A DNA stretch of 64,000 bases from assembly GCF_010726085.1 (NCBI RefSeq), contig NZ_AP022560.1:4588001-4652000 (forward strand), in the 5' to 3' direction. The notes below the pieces were generated by a model, which saw nothing but the letters and a program-made list of their open reading frames with translations, did not search any database and had not been told where the DNA came from. The position numbers and the translations under genes are program-made. This document shows, in pieces, positions 25,941 through 34,612 of this stretch; within the stretch, counting starts at the first letter, position 1; the number at the start of each line of letters is the position of its first letter. Source of the stretch: Mycolicibacterium moriokaense (GTDB lineage: Bacteria; Actinomycetota; Actinomycetes; Mycobacteriales; Mycobacteriaceae).

Positions 25941-27113
25941 TCACCGACCGTTGAGCGCCCATGCGATAGCTTGTGCGCGATTGACCGCACCGTACTTTCG
26001 CAGGATGTGTTTGACGTGTGACTTCACCGTGCCCTGGGTGATGACGAGCTGTTCGGCGATTTCGTGATTGCTGGCCCCATTTGCCATCAGACGAAACACC
26101 TCCATCTCCCGTTCGGTGAGTCCGACAGGTACCCGGCCGGGCACATCGCCGACGGCCTCAATGGAGTCCGTGTGACGCGCCGCTTCCAGATCCGACTGGC
26201 AGAGGTCGTCGATGCGATCGATGGCACCGAAGAACAATTCACGCACACTGTCGCGTTGGGTCTTGAGGCGTTCGATGAGAACGGCGCGCTCATACAGATG
26301 GCTGAACCCATCTGCGAACGCCCACATGACATCCCGGTCCGCGTCATCGACCCTGCGGGTCAACGGGTGATGGTCGGTGTGCAGGAACCCGACCACGTCG
26401 GCACCCAGCACCACCGGGGCAACCACATAGGATCGCGACTGACCCGCCTGCACGATGAGCGGCCGATAGACCGGTGCGGTCGCGGTGTCGTAGACCAGTG
26501 ACGGCCGGCGCCGTGACAGCATCTCGGCCTCAGGAGCTTCTCCTATCAGAGGTACCGACTGCTTTGTCCACTCGTGAAACCAGGAGGGGTTCTCCCCCTG
26601 GCCCCGGTTGTGCATCATCAGTGGAGTCCACGCGGAGCTTTCGACCTTCGACAGCACCGCTCGGTGAAATCCGCACCGCAGCACCAATTCTTCGCAGGCG
26701 CTGTCAAGCAGCGCCGTGGAACTGGGCAGACCCCTGAGTCTGCTCAGTCCCACCGCGCAATCGGCCAACCGCTGACCACGCATCGCGATGTCGTGCAGGT
26801 ACCAGTCCATCGCCAGCTGTTGCAGGTCGAGGATCACATCGCAGAGTTGCTTCGCGTGCACCACATCATTTGCCGAGCACATGCGCAACCGGTCGATGCA
26901 CACATGTGTCAGGTTCGAAATCGTCTCGGCGGATCGCCACGGCACGTCCCATTGGATTTCGGGTAACGAAACAGTCCCGCCGACCATCTCGTCGATCCGT
27001 ACACGTAAGGCGCGCAGTCGTTCCACCAGGTCCAACTCGCGCGACCACCAGTCGCTTCCCGCGCGGGAAGCCGTCAAGGACCTCGCCGTGTCGTTGATCA
27101 TGGAGACACTCAT
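25941..27113 (-). CDS. LuxR-family regulator with GAF-like sensor, second of a pair
   Basis: The protein has 390 residues. An N-terminal helical region and a GAF-like domain (about 130-270; YVVAPVVLGADVVGFLHTD) are followed by a C-terminal LuxR HTH (VGLTEREMEVFRLMANGASN, then QGTVKSHVKHIL). It has no receiver Asp pattern, so it is not a response regulator; a ligand such as a CoA thioester could bind the GAF-like part. Its start overlaps the stop of the first luxR gene (ATGA). The pair sits in the middle of the catabolic block and probably controls it. Confidence 0.88.
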   Translation of the reverse strand: MSVSMINDTARSLTASRAGSDWWSRELDLVERLRALRVRIDEMVGGTVSLPEIQWDVPWRSAETISNLTHVCIDRLRMCSANDVVHAKQLCDVILDLQQLAMDWYLHDIAMRGQRLADCAVGLSRLRGLPSSTALLDSACEELVLRCGFHRAVLSKVESSAWTPLMMHNRGQGENPSWFHEWTKQSVPLIGEAPEAEMLSRRRPSLVYDTATAPVYRPLIVQAGQSRSYVVAPVVLGADVVGFLHTDHHPLTRRVDDADRDVMWAFADGFSHLYERAVLIERLKTQRDSVRELFFGAIDRIDDLCQSDLEAARHTDSIEAVGDVPGRVPVGLTEREMEVFRLMANGASNHEIAEQLVITQGTVKSHVKHILRKYGAVNRAQAIAWALNGR

Positions 27114-28132
27114 CGCGGCCGCCGTTCATCGTCTCGTACCTCACGCAGATAGCAGGCGATGGCCGCGGCGCGGTTGCCTGCGCCCAACTTATGGAGGATG
27201 TGCTTCACGTGCGATTTCACCGTGCTCTCCGCGACCGTGAGTTGATCCGCGAGTTGTGAGTTCGTGGCGCCACTGGCCAGCAGCGCCAGCACCTCGCGCT
27301 CCCTGGCGGTGAGTCTGGAGAGTCGACTTCCCTCACGGCTTCCCTCACGGTGGTGCGCCAAGCGGCTCTCGCGATCCGGCCGCGTCGACGACGCCGTCAC
27401 GCTTAGCGCTTCGGACGATGTCAGCGGCGAACCAGAAGCAGAAAGGTCGAATTCCTCCAGGAAGTCCCGCGCCAGCTGGCACGCCTCGACCACCGCGCGG
27501 CGTTGTCGGCGTTCACGTTCCGCCAGGTGTCCGCGTTCCAAGACCAGTCCAACACCGTCGGCGAACATCCGAAGCAGGTCTCGATCGAGTTCGGTCAGCG
27601 GCCTGCCATCGGAGGCTCTGTCGGCATGCAGCAACCCGACCAATACACCGTTCGCGACAACGGGTGCCACGACGTATTCCTTTGTGCCGGTGCGCTCCAG
27701 GAGCGGAGCATGGACGCGAGGCTCGTGCGCTGCGTCAAGGACCAATGCCGGCAGCTTGCGACGGACGACCTCGGCCTCCACCAATGGAGACAGCAACGCG
27801 ATCTCGAAATCGTCGACGCCGCCACCGATGGCATCGACGTCGACGACGACACGGCCATCACCGCCGAGTACGTAAAGCTGCAGAGGCGACCACGTCGAAC
27901 CATCCACACGCGACACCATCACCCGCTCGAAGACCGCCGATTGGCACAATTCGCGCGCTGCACAATCCAGGACATCGACTACGTCCGCGCCTAAGTCGTC
28001 GTGTCTCAGCCTCGACAGTGCGTCCAGCAGGGCGCTGAGGTCTTGACCGCTGCGCGTACGCGCGGCGTCCATCGTCCGGGTGTGCTCATCGCTGGCGGCG
28101 GCCAAGCGGTCGGCTAACTCGGCGAAATCCAC
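27110..28132 (-). CDS. LuxR-family regulator with GAF-like sensor, first of a pair
   Basis: The protein has 340 residues from the GTG at 28132 and is a paralogue of the next gene: KEYVVAPVVANGVLVGLLHAD in the GAF-like part and LTAREREVLALLASGATNSQ with ESTVKSHVKHIL in the HTH. No good ribosome binding site precedes the GTG. The strong AGAAGGAG lies upstream of an in-frame ATC at 28159, which would add nine residues (beginning NTGLPAE after the initiator). The start is therefore uncertain. Confidence 0.85.
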   Translation of the reverse strand: MDFAELADRLAAASDEHTRTMDAARTRSGQDLSALLDALSRLRHDDLGADVVDVLDCAARELCQSAVFERVMVSRVDGSTWSPLQLYVLGGDGRVVVDVDAIGGGVDDFEIALLSPLVEAEVVRRKLPALVLDAAHEPRVHAPLLERTGTKEYVVAPVVANGVLVGLLHADRASDGRPLTELDRDLLRMFADGVGLVLERGHLAERERRQRRAVVEACQLARDFLEEFDLSASGSPLTSSEALSVTASSTRPDRESRLAHHREGSREGSRLSRLTAREREVLALLASGATNSQLADQLTVAESTVKSHVKHILHKLGAGNRAAAIACYLREVRDDERRPR

Positions 28133-28180
28133 GGTCTCGGCAGGCAGGCCGGTGTTGATGGGACGCGTCTCCTTCTAAGC

Positions 28181-28196
28181 GAACCAAAAGCGGTTC
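28181..28196. promoter_or_regulatory. Inverted repeat GAACC-N6-GGTTC upstream of the luxR pair
   Basis: The site lies about 50 bp upstream of the first luxR gene, in the 238-bp region shared with the divergent nitronate monooxygenase gene. Autoregulation by one of the LuxR proteins is plausible but not shown. Confidence 0.4.
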
Positions 28197-28370
28197 ACGA
28201 TTTACTAACCCGCTAATCATTGGTGATGTGGGTCACTTTGTCAATCGCCCTTTTCGGGTCGGTAGCTGGGTCTATTCGGATGCCGGCGCGCGGCAGTGAG
28301 CACACCGCCGTTGACCTGCATTCCATCAATAGTTATTTTGAATTCACTATCACTCGTACCCAAGGTCGCC

Positions 28371-29312
28371 ATGCTTGCGTATTCCTCGCGTGTCACCATG
28401 TGGGCTGACCGGATGTCGATGCCGGTCATCGTGGCCCCGATGACCGCCGTTTCGACCCTTGACCTGGTGATTTCGGCCAGCCGGCGTGGCCTCATCGGAT
28501 CGTTTCCGACACACAATGCGGCCAGTGCCGGCGAGCTCGATGACTGGCTGCACCTGCTGAGTGCCGATCTCGACGCCACAGCGGCACCTATCGCGCCGAA
28601 CCTCGTCGTGCACGGGAGCAACTCGCGCCGGGACGAGGACCTGGCAGTGCTGATCCGGCACCGGGTGGAGCTGGTGATCACGAGTGTCGGCTCCCCCGCA
28701 CCGGTCGTCGGGCCGCTCCATGACGCCGGGGCCCGGGTATTCGCCGACGTCGCCAGTCTGAAACAGGCCTCCCGAGCAGTCGCCGCTGGCGCCGATGGGC
28801 TGGTCCTGCTGAGCGCAGGCGCAGGCGGCCAAACAGGATGGGCCAACCCGTTCGCCTTTGTGCGTGCCGTCCGGGAAATCTTCGACGGCCCAGTGGTGCT
28901 GGCAGGAGGCATTAGCGACGGGCAGTCGGTGCTAGCCGCGGAGGTTCTCGGCGCCGATCTCGTCTACCTGGGGACCAAATTCATCGCAACACCCCAGAGC
29001 GGGGCCAGCGACGATTACCGCCGCGCCCTCGTGTCCGCCACGCTGGATGATGTCAAGCTCTCCGACCGGGTCGGCGGAATCCCGGCGAGCCTGCTTGCCT
29101 GCTGGCTGGACGCCAACGCATCGCCGAATGGCGCCGCGACAGGCAGCTTCGCACAGGATCGGTTGTTGACCAATCGCAATGCGTGGAGTGCGGGCCACAG
29201 CGTGTCAGGGGTCCACGAGATCGCCGACGCCGGCGTGGTGATCGACGAGTTGGTGGCCGACTACGAGCGTGCTCGCGAAGGCCTACAACGGGGTGTGCGG
29301 GGTGGCCAATGA
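28371..29312 (+). CDS. Nitronate monooxygenase-family flavoprotein (NPD type)
   Basis: The protein has 313 residues from MLAYSSRVTMW at 28371, chosen for AAGG seven bases upstream; a GTG at 28296 would add 25 residues without similarity. It is a TIM barrel with FMN-binding features: MPVIVAPMTAVS at the start, GADGLVLLSAGAGGQTG in the middle, and VVLAGGISDGQSVLAAEVLGADLVYLGTKF at the phosphate site. The family oxidises nitronates or acts on other CoA or ene substrates. It lies between the LuxR pair and the carboxylase operon. Confidence 0.88.
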   Translation: MLAYSSRVTMWADRMSMPVIVAPMTAVSTLDLVISASRRGLIGSFPTHNAASAGELDDWLHLLSADLDATAAPIAPNLVVHGSNSRRDEDLAVLIRHRVELVITSVGSPAPVVGPLHDAGARVFADVASLKQASRAVAAGADGLVLLSAGAGGQTGWANPFAFVRAVREIFDGPVVLAGGISDGQSVLAAEVLGADLVYLGTKFIATPQSGASDDYRRALVSATLDDVKLSDRVGGIPASLLACWLDANASPNGAATGSFAQDRLLTNRNAWSAGHSVSGVHEIADAGVVIDELVADYERAREGLQRGVRGGQ

Positions 29313-29370
29313 TCCGCCCGGTGCTCGACCGTCTGGTTCACGTACTCCGCAAGTATCCGATGCATCACCA

Positions 29371-29384
29371 GTTGGGGGTGTTCC
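29371..29384 (+). promoter_or_regulatory. G-tract element, copy 2 (upstream of the carboxylase operon)
   Basis: GTTGGGGGTGTTCC lies about 95 bp before the carboxylase gene. It differs from the element at 18135 by one substitution and one base of spacing. Confidence 0.4.
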
Positions 29385-29419
29385 TTCACCGTGCCCCTTG
29401 TGACTTGCCATTACTCGCT

Positions 29420-29439
29420 TAGTGTATGGGCATTCACTA
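29420..29439. promoter_or_regulatory. 20-bp near-palindrome in the carboxylase operon promoter
   Basis: TAGTGTATGGGCATTCACTA pairs at eight of ten positions in each arm, including a perfect TAGTG/CACTA at the ends. It ends 40 bp before the start codon, a typical place for a TetR-type operator. No tetR gene is next to it; the nearest is at 39525. Confidence 0.5.
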
Positions 29440-29479
29440 TCTTTCTCGGCTCTGCCCGCGCATCTCTTGAAGGAAGTCG

Positions 29480-31078
29480 ATGACCGTCCTGACCTCGGAG
29501 GTCGACACCACCTCCGAAACGTTCCTTGCCAACCATCAGGTCCAGTCGGCGGCCGTCGCCGCACTCGAGGAGCAGCTGGCTCTCGTGGCAGCCGGCGGCG
29601 GGGAACGATACGTAAAGCGTCACCACGAACGCGGGCGCATGCTTGCCCGCGAACGTATCGAGCTCCTCATCGATCGCGACGCGCCGTTCATGGAGTTGTC
29701 CGCGCTCGCCGCCTGGGGCACCGAATTCAATGTGGGCGCCGCCATTGTCACGGGTGTCGGCGTCATCTGCGGGGTCGAGTGCATGGTCATCGCGCACGAT
29801 CCCACCGTGCGCGGCGGCACGATGAATCCCTACACGCTGCGAAAGAATCTGCGTGCCCTGGAGATTGCACGAGTCAATCGACTGCCGGTCGTGAACCTCG
29901 TCGAGTCCGGAGGCGCCGACCTACCGACCCAGTCAGAGCTCTTCGTCCACGCGGGCAAGATCTTTCACGATCTGACCGAGCTGTCGTCCATGGGAATCCC
30001 GACCATCTCTCTCGTCTTCGGGAACTCGACCGCCGGAGGTGCCTACGTCCCAGGGATGTGTGACTACGCGGTCCTCGTCGACAAACAAGCGAAGGTGTTT
30101 CTCGGCGGACCCCCCTTGGTGAAGATGGCCACCGGTGAAGAAGCCGACGACGAAGGCCTCGGCGGCGCCGATATGCACACCCGGGTTTCCGGTCTGGGTG
30201 ATTACTTCGCTGTCGACGAGGTCGACGCCATCCGCATCGGTCGCGACATCGTCGCTCATCTCAACTGGCGCAAGCTCGGTCCCGGACCGACCCTGCCGAT
30301 CGACGAGCCGCTCTACGACCAGGAAGAACTGCTCGGCATCGCCTCGGGAGACTCCCGCGTCCCGTTCGATCCCCGCGAGGTCATCGCACGAATCGTCGAC
30401 GGTTCACGCTTCTCGGAATACAAGCCGCGATGGGGCACCAGTCTGGCCACGGGGTGGTCCTCCATTCACGGCTTCCCCGTCGGCATCCTCGCCAACACTC
30501 GCGGCGTGCTTTTCAGCGAAGAGTCCAAGAAGGCCACCGAGTTCATCCTGCTGGCCAACCAGACCGACACGCCGCTGATCTTCCTACAGAACGTCACGGG
30601 CTTCATGGTCGGTACCGAATACGAACAGGGCGGCATCATCAAGGACGGCGCCAAGATGATCAATGCGGTCACCAACAGCACCGTCCCCCACATCACCATC
30701 AACATGGGCGGCTCGTTCGGCGCTGGGAACTACGGAATGTCCGGGCGCGCATACGATCCGCGCTTCATGTTCAGCTGGGTCAACGCCAAGTTGGCGGTGA
30801 TGGGGGCAGCTCAACTCGCGGGTGTCCTGTCGATCGTCGGCAAGGCGGCGGCCGCCGCAGCCGGTCGCCCCTTCGACCATGAGGCCGATGCCGAGCGCAC
30901 CGCGCAGATCGAGGCTCAGATCGAGCGTGAGTCACATTCGTTCTTCGTCTCCGCCCGAATCTACGACGATGGCGTCATCGACCCGAGGGACACCCGGTCC
31001 GTGCTCGGAATGGCGCTCTCTGCAGCACATTCCAATGTCATCGAAGGCCGCCGTGGCTACGGCGTGTTCAGGATGTGA
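29480..31078 (+). CDS. Acyl-CoA carboxylase carboxyltransferase (beta) subunit, MCC/geranyl-CoA carboxylase type
   Basis: The protein has 532 residues. It shows both crotonase-like halves of biotin-dependent carboxyltransferases: NLVESGGADLPTQ and GNSTAGGAYVPGMCDYAV for the first, then GFMVGTEYEQGGIIKDGAKM and GGSFGAGNYGMSGRAY for the second. These motifs fit the 3-methylcrotonyl/geranyl-CoA carboxylase branch (LiuB, AtuC) better than propionyl-CoA carboxylase. With the next gene it should carboxylate a beta-methyl-branched enoyl-CoA. Confidence 0.9.
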   Translation: MTVLTSEVDTTSETFLANHQVQSAAVAALEEQLALVAAGGGERYVKRHHERGRMLARERIELLIDRDAPFMELSALAAWGTEFNVGAAIVTGVGVICGVECMVIAHDPTVRGGTMNPYTLRKNLRALEIARVNRLPVVNLVESGGADLPTQSELFVHAGKIFHDLTELSSMGIPTISLVFGNSTAGGAYVPGMCDYAVLVDKQAKVFLGGPPLVKMATGEEADDEGLGGADMHTRVSGLGDYFAVDEVDAIRIGRDIVAHLNWRKLGPGPTLPIDEPLYDQEELLGIASGDSRVPFDPREVIARIVDGSRFSEYKPRWGTSLATGWSSIHGFPVGILANTRGVLFSEESKKATEFILLANQTDTPLIFLQNVTGFMVGTEYEQGGIIKDGAKMINAVTNSTVPHITINMGGSFGAGNYGMSGRAYDPRFMFSWVNAKLAVMGAAQLAGVLSIVGKAAAAAAGRPFDHEADAERTAQIEAQIERESHSFFVSARIYDDGVIDPRDTRSVLGMALSAAHSNVIEGRRGYGVFRM

Positions 31079-33066
31079 GTGCCGTGTTCAACAAACTGCT
31101 GATCGCCAACCGTGGCGAGATCGCGTCACGGATCATCCGGACGGCACGCGCCATGGATATCTCCACCGTGGCGGTGTACTCCGATGCAGACCGTGATGCC
31201 CCCTACGTCGCGCAGGCCGATGAGTCGGTCCACCTTCCAGGGACGGCTCCGGCGGACACGTACCTTCGCGGAGATCTGATCCTGGCCGCGGCACAGCGCA
31301 CCGGTGCGGAAGCGATTCACCCGGGTTACGGATTTCTCTCCGAGAACGCGGGATTCGCCACCGCCTGCGCCGAAGCCGGGGTCGTCTTCGTCGGCCCCAG
31401 TCCGGCAGCGATCACCGCGATGGGTTCGAAGATTGCCGCTAAGGACATGATGCGGGCAGCGGGGGTGCCCGTGCTGCCCGGCGTGACAGTCGACTCCGAT
31501 CGGGACGGCGACCCGGACCGGTTGCGCTCAGCCGCCACTGCCATCGGGTTCCCCGCCCTCGTCAAGGCGGCGTTCGGCGGCGGTGGACGCGGCATGCGCA
31601 TAGTCCGGTCCGAAAGCGAACTCGTGGAAGCGGTCTCGAGCGCTCGACGCGAAGCAGCATCGGCTTTCGGCGATGGAACGGTGTTTCTGGAGAAGTTCGT
31701 CGAGTCCCCCCGGCACATCGAGGTGCAGATTTTCGGGGACACGCACGGCACCGTTGTTCATCTCGGTGAGCGGGAGTGCTCCATTCAGCGCCGCTACCAG
31801 AAGATCATCGAGGAAGCGCCTTCGACCGCCGTGGACGACGCGTTGCGGGACGAGCTGGGGCGCGCCGCCGTCGCGGCGGGCAAGGCACTGGATTACGAAG
31901 GTGCGGGCACCGTGGAGTTCGTCATGGCGCCCGACGGCACGTTCTATTTCCTCGAGGTCAACACCCGTCTGCAGGTCGAGCATCCGGTAACCGAACTGGT
32001 GACCGGAGTCGACTTGGTTCGCGCTCAACTTCTCGTCGCGAGTGGTGCCCCGCTACCGGAGGAAATGCTGCACACCGCCCCTCGAGGCCACGCCATCGAA
32101 GTTCGCCTGTACGCCGAAGACGTTGCAGCCGGCTTTATTCCGGTATCGGGCACGTTGACGACACTGGAGTTTCCCGAGTTCGACGGCATTCGCGTGGACG
32201 CCGGCTTCACTTCGGGTAGCACAGTCAGCACCTTCTACGATCCGATGCTCGCCAAAGTGATCGGATACGGCGACACCCGCGCCGATGCGTGCAGTCGGCT
32301 AGCTCGTGCGCTCACCGAAACTCGTGTGCACGGTGTCACCACGAACCGAGACCTCCTCGTGGGTATCCTGCGCGAGCCGGAATTCCTTGCGGGGTCCATC
32401 GACACCGGATATCTGGACCGCCACGACCCGGCAGGGTTGATGAACGGCGAAGACGACGTCACTCAACGAACACATGCCCTGATAGCGGCCTTGGCAGCGC
32501 AGGCCGGCCGACGTTCCGGCACGGCGGTCCTCCCGGCGATGCCGTCAGGGTGGCGGACCCTGGTCAGCCAACCCCAGTCCGCGATCTTCACCGCCGGCGA
32601 GGAGCGCTTTGAAGTCGGCTACCGGTTCGGTCGTTCATCGCTGTCCGCGGCGGTCGGCGACTGGACCCCGCAGGTGCGGATCATTTCCGCATCAGCGTCA
32701 CAGGTTGACGCGGAGATCGAGGGTGTGCGTCGTCGCTACCGCGTAACAGTCGCGGGCACAACCCATTACGTGGACAGTTCGCTGGGCTGTTCTGTCTTCA
32801 GCGAGGTGGACCGGTTCCCCGACCCCAGCGCTATGCAGGAGGCCGGGTCCCTGTTGGCTCCCATGCCCGGATCCGTTGTGCGCATCGAGGTTGGCGAAGG
32901 CGCAGAGGTTGCCGCCGGGACGGCGATCGTGGTGCTGGAGGCCATGAAAATGGAGCACACGGTGCGGACACCCGCCGACGGCATCGTCACGTCGATCGCC
33001 GTCGACGTCGGCCATCAGGTGGAATCGGGACAGGTGCTCGCCGTGGTGTCGGACGGGCAATCGTGA
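31075..33066 (+). CDS. Acyl-CoA carboxylase alpha subunit (biotin carboxylase plus biotin carrier)
   Basis: The protein has 663 residues from a GTG overlapping the previous stop (GTGA). The biotin carboxylase domain has LLIANRGEIASRIIRTA, HPGYGFLSENAGFA, FGGGGRGMRIV (ATP loop) and the EVNTRLQVEHPVTE active site. The biotin carrier domain at the end carries LEAMKMEH with the biotinyl Lys near residue 625. It is the partner of the beta subunit above. The length and internal BT-like region fit the MCC/GCC alpha subunits (LiuD, AtuF). Confidence 0.92.
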   Translation: MSAVFNKLLIANRGEIASRIIRTARAMDISTVAVYSDADRDAPYVAQADESVHLPGTAPADTYLRGDLILAAAQRTGAEAIHPGYGFLSENAGFATACAEAGVVFVGPSPAAITAMGSKIAAKDMMRAAGVPVLPGVTVDSDRDGDPDRLRSAATAIGFPALVKAAFGGGGRGMRIVRSESELVEAVSSARREAASAFGDGTVFLEKFVESPRHIEVQIFGDTHGTVVHLGERECSIQRRYQKIIEEAPSTAVDDALRDELGRAAVAAGKALDYEGAGTVEFVMAPDGTFYFLEVNTRLQVEHPVTELVTGVDLVRAQLLVASGAPLPEEMLHTAPRGHAIEVRLYAEDVAAGFIPVSGTLTTLEFPEFDGIRVDAGFTSGSTVSTFYDPMLAKVIGYGDTRADACSRLARALTETRVHGVTTNRDLLVGILREPEFLAGSIDTGYLDRHDPAGLMNGEDDVTQRTHALIAALAAQAGRRSGTAVLPAMPSGWRTLVSQPQSAIFTAGEERFEVGYRFGRSSLSAAVGDWTPQVRIISASASQVDAEIEGVRRRYRVTVAGTTHYVDSSLGCSVFSEVDRFPDPSAMQEAGSLLAPMPGSVVRIEVGEGAEVAAGTAIVVLEAMKMEHTVRTPADGIVTSIAVDVGHQVESGQVLAVVSDGQS

Positions 33067-33821
33067 GCGTCACATACGAGGTCCGCAACGGCGTCGCGTG
33101 GCTGACGATCAACCGACCCGAGGCCCGCAACAGCCTCAACAAGGCCGTGCGCGACGGCTTGTTCGACGGTGTTCGCCGGTTCAACGATGACGACAACGCG
33201 CGTGTCCTCGTTCTGACGGGGGCTGGTGAGAAAGCATTCTGCGCCGGCGGTGATCTCAAGGAGATGTCCGAGCAGAAGTTGACCATTCCGCCAGTCGATT
33301 TCGTCCCCCAGTTCGGACGCAACATCACCGTCGAGAAGCCCACCATCGCCGCAGTCAACGGGGTCGCGTTCGCCGGCGGGTTCCTGCTTGCCCAGACCTG
33401 CGATCTCTGCGTCGCCAGCACCACCGCGACGTTCGGCATCACCGAGGTCAAGGTGGGCCGCGGATCACCCTGGGCTGCCCCGCTTCCGTTGATGATTCCC
33501 CGTCGAATTGTGATGGAGCTCGTCTTGACCGGGGCGCCGTTGAGCGCAGATCGCGCGTATCAAATCGGACTGGTCAATCGCCTGGTCGACCCCGCCGACC
33601 TCGTTGATGTCACCCAGGCTCTCGCCGAGGAGATCGCTGCCAACGCTCCGTTGTCGGTCGCGGCCGGTAAGGCGACCGTGTCACTGACGGCCGAACATCC
33701 GCTGAGCGAGGCCTTCGATCTGGCCGAGAACATCTGGGAGCCGGTGTATCTCAGCGCTGACGCCCAGGAGGGCATGCAGGCGTTCAAGGAGAAGCGGCGG
33801 CCTGTCTGGAAAGGGGTGTGA
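33063..33821 (+). CDS. Enoyl-CoA hydratase/isomerase (crotonase family)
   Basis: The protein has 252 residues with a GTGA overlap. Crotonase signatures: AWLTINRPEARNSLN, LTGAGEKAFCAGGDLKEM (oxyanion hole) and VNGVAFAGGFLLAQTCDL. The position directly after the carboxylase matches AtuE/LiuC-type hydratases, which hydrate the carboxylated enoyl-CoA. The usual catalytic Glu pair region reads GITEVKVGRGSPWAAP; the first Glu is present, while the second is replaced, as in some isomerases. Confidence 0.9.
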   Translation: MSVTYEVRNGVAWLTINRPEARNSLNKAVRDGLFDGVRRFNDDDNARVLVLTGAGEKAFCAGGDLKEMSEQKLTIPPVDFVPQFGRNITVEKPTIAAVNGVAFAGGFLLAQTCDLCVASTTATFGITEVKVGRGSPWAAPLPLMIPRRIVMELVLTGAPLSADRAYQIGLVNRLVDPADLVDVTQALAEEIAANAPLSVAAGKATVSLTAEHPLSEAFDLAENIWEPVYLSADAQEGMQAFKEKRRPVWKGV

Positions 33822-34612
33822 TGGCGCTCGACTACGCCATGCTGATCGACGATCTACGCCTGGAATCAAAGCACCTGATCGACCAGTTGTCGCAGCTGTC
33901 CTTCCACGAGTGGGGACTGGGCACTCCGGCGAAGGGCTGGACGATCCAGGATCAGGTGACGCACTTGGCGTTCTTCGACGACGCGGCACTGTTGGCGCTT
34001 CGAAGCCCCACCGAGTTTCGGACGTTCGCCGATGGCCTGATGGCCGAGGGCATGGACTTTCCCGACCGCATCGCCGAGAACCACCGGATTCTGACACCGG
34101 AGGCCATGCTGGGCTGGCTGCGAGACTCCCGCGCAGAACTGCTCAGTCAGCTCGCCGAATTGGACCCTAAATCCAGAATGCCGTGGTTCGGGCCCGAGAT
34201 GAGTGCCGCGTCCTGTGCCACGGCGCGACTCATGGAGACCTGGGCGCACGGCAGAGACATCTACGAGGCTCTCGGCGTCGCTCACCCGCCCAGCACCGGA
34301 TTGCGCAGCATCGCCCACCTCGGTGTCGCCACCTTCGCGTTCTCCCACCAACTGCATGGCCTCCAGGTACCAACCGAGCCGGTGCATGTCGCACTCAAAG
34401 CTCCCGACGAAGGCCAATGGACCTGGGGGCCTTGCGACAGTGCGAACCGGGTGTGCGGCACTGCCGAGGACTTTGTCCTTGTCGTGACGCAACGCCGCCA
34501 TTACAGCGAGACCGCCCTCGTCATCGAAGGTCCGGTGGCACGAACCTGGATGGAAGTGGCCCAGGCCTTCGCCGGCGCCCCGAGCCGCCGCCAACCCGCG
34601 GAGGCGCGATGA
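33821..34612 (+). CDS. DinB/mycothiol-dependent maleylpyruvate isomerase-like metal-binding protein
   Basis: The protein has 263 residues from the ATG at 33821 (AAGGGG four bases upstream; TGATG overlap with the previous stop). The N-terminal half is an MDMPI/DinB four-helix bundle with candidate metal-binding His in DQVTHLAFFDDAAL and ETWAHGRDI. The second half is the small C-terminal alpha/beta domain of this actinobacterial family. It may bind mycothiol or another thiol. Its place in the operon suggests a role in isomerising or detoxifying an intermediate. Confidence 0.75.
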   Translation: MALDYAMLIDDLRLESKHLIDQLSQLSFHEWGLGTPAKGWTIQDQVTHLAFFDDAALLALRSPTEFRTFADGLMAEGMDFPDRIAENHRILTPEAMLGWLRDSRAELLSQLAELDPKSRMPWFGPEMSAASCATARLMETWAHGRDIYEALGVAHPPSTGLRSIAHLGVATFAFSHQLHGLQVPTEPVHVALKAPDEGQWTWGPCDSANRVCGTAEDFVLVVTQRRHYSETALVIEGPVARTWMEVAQAFAGAPSRRQPAEAR

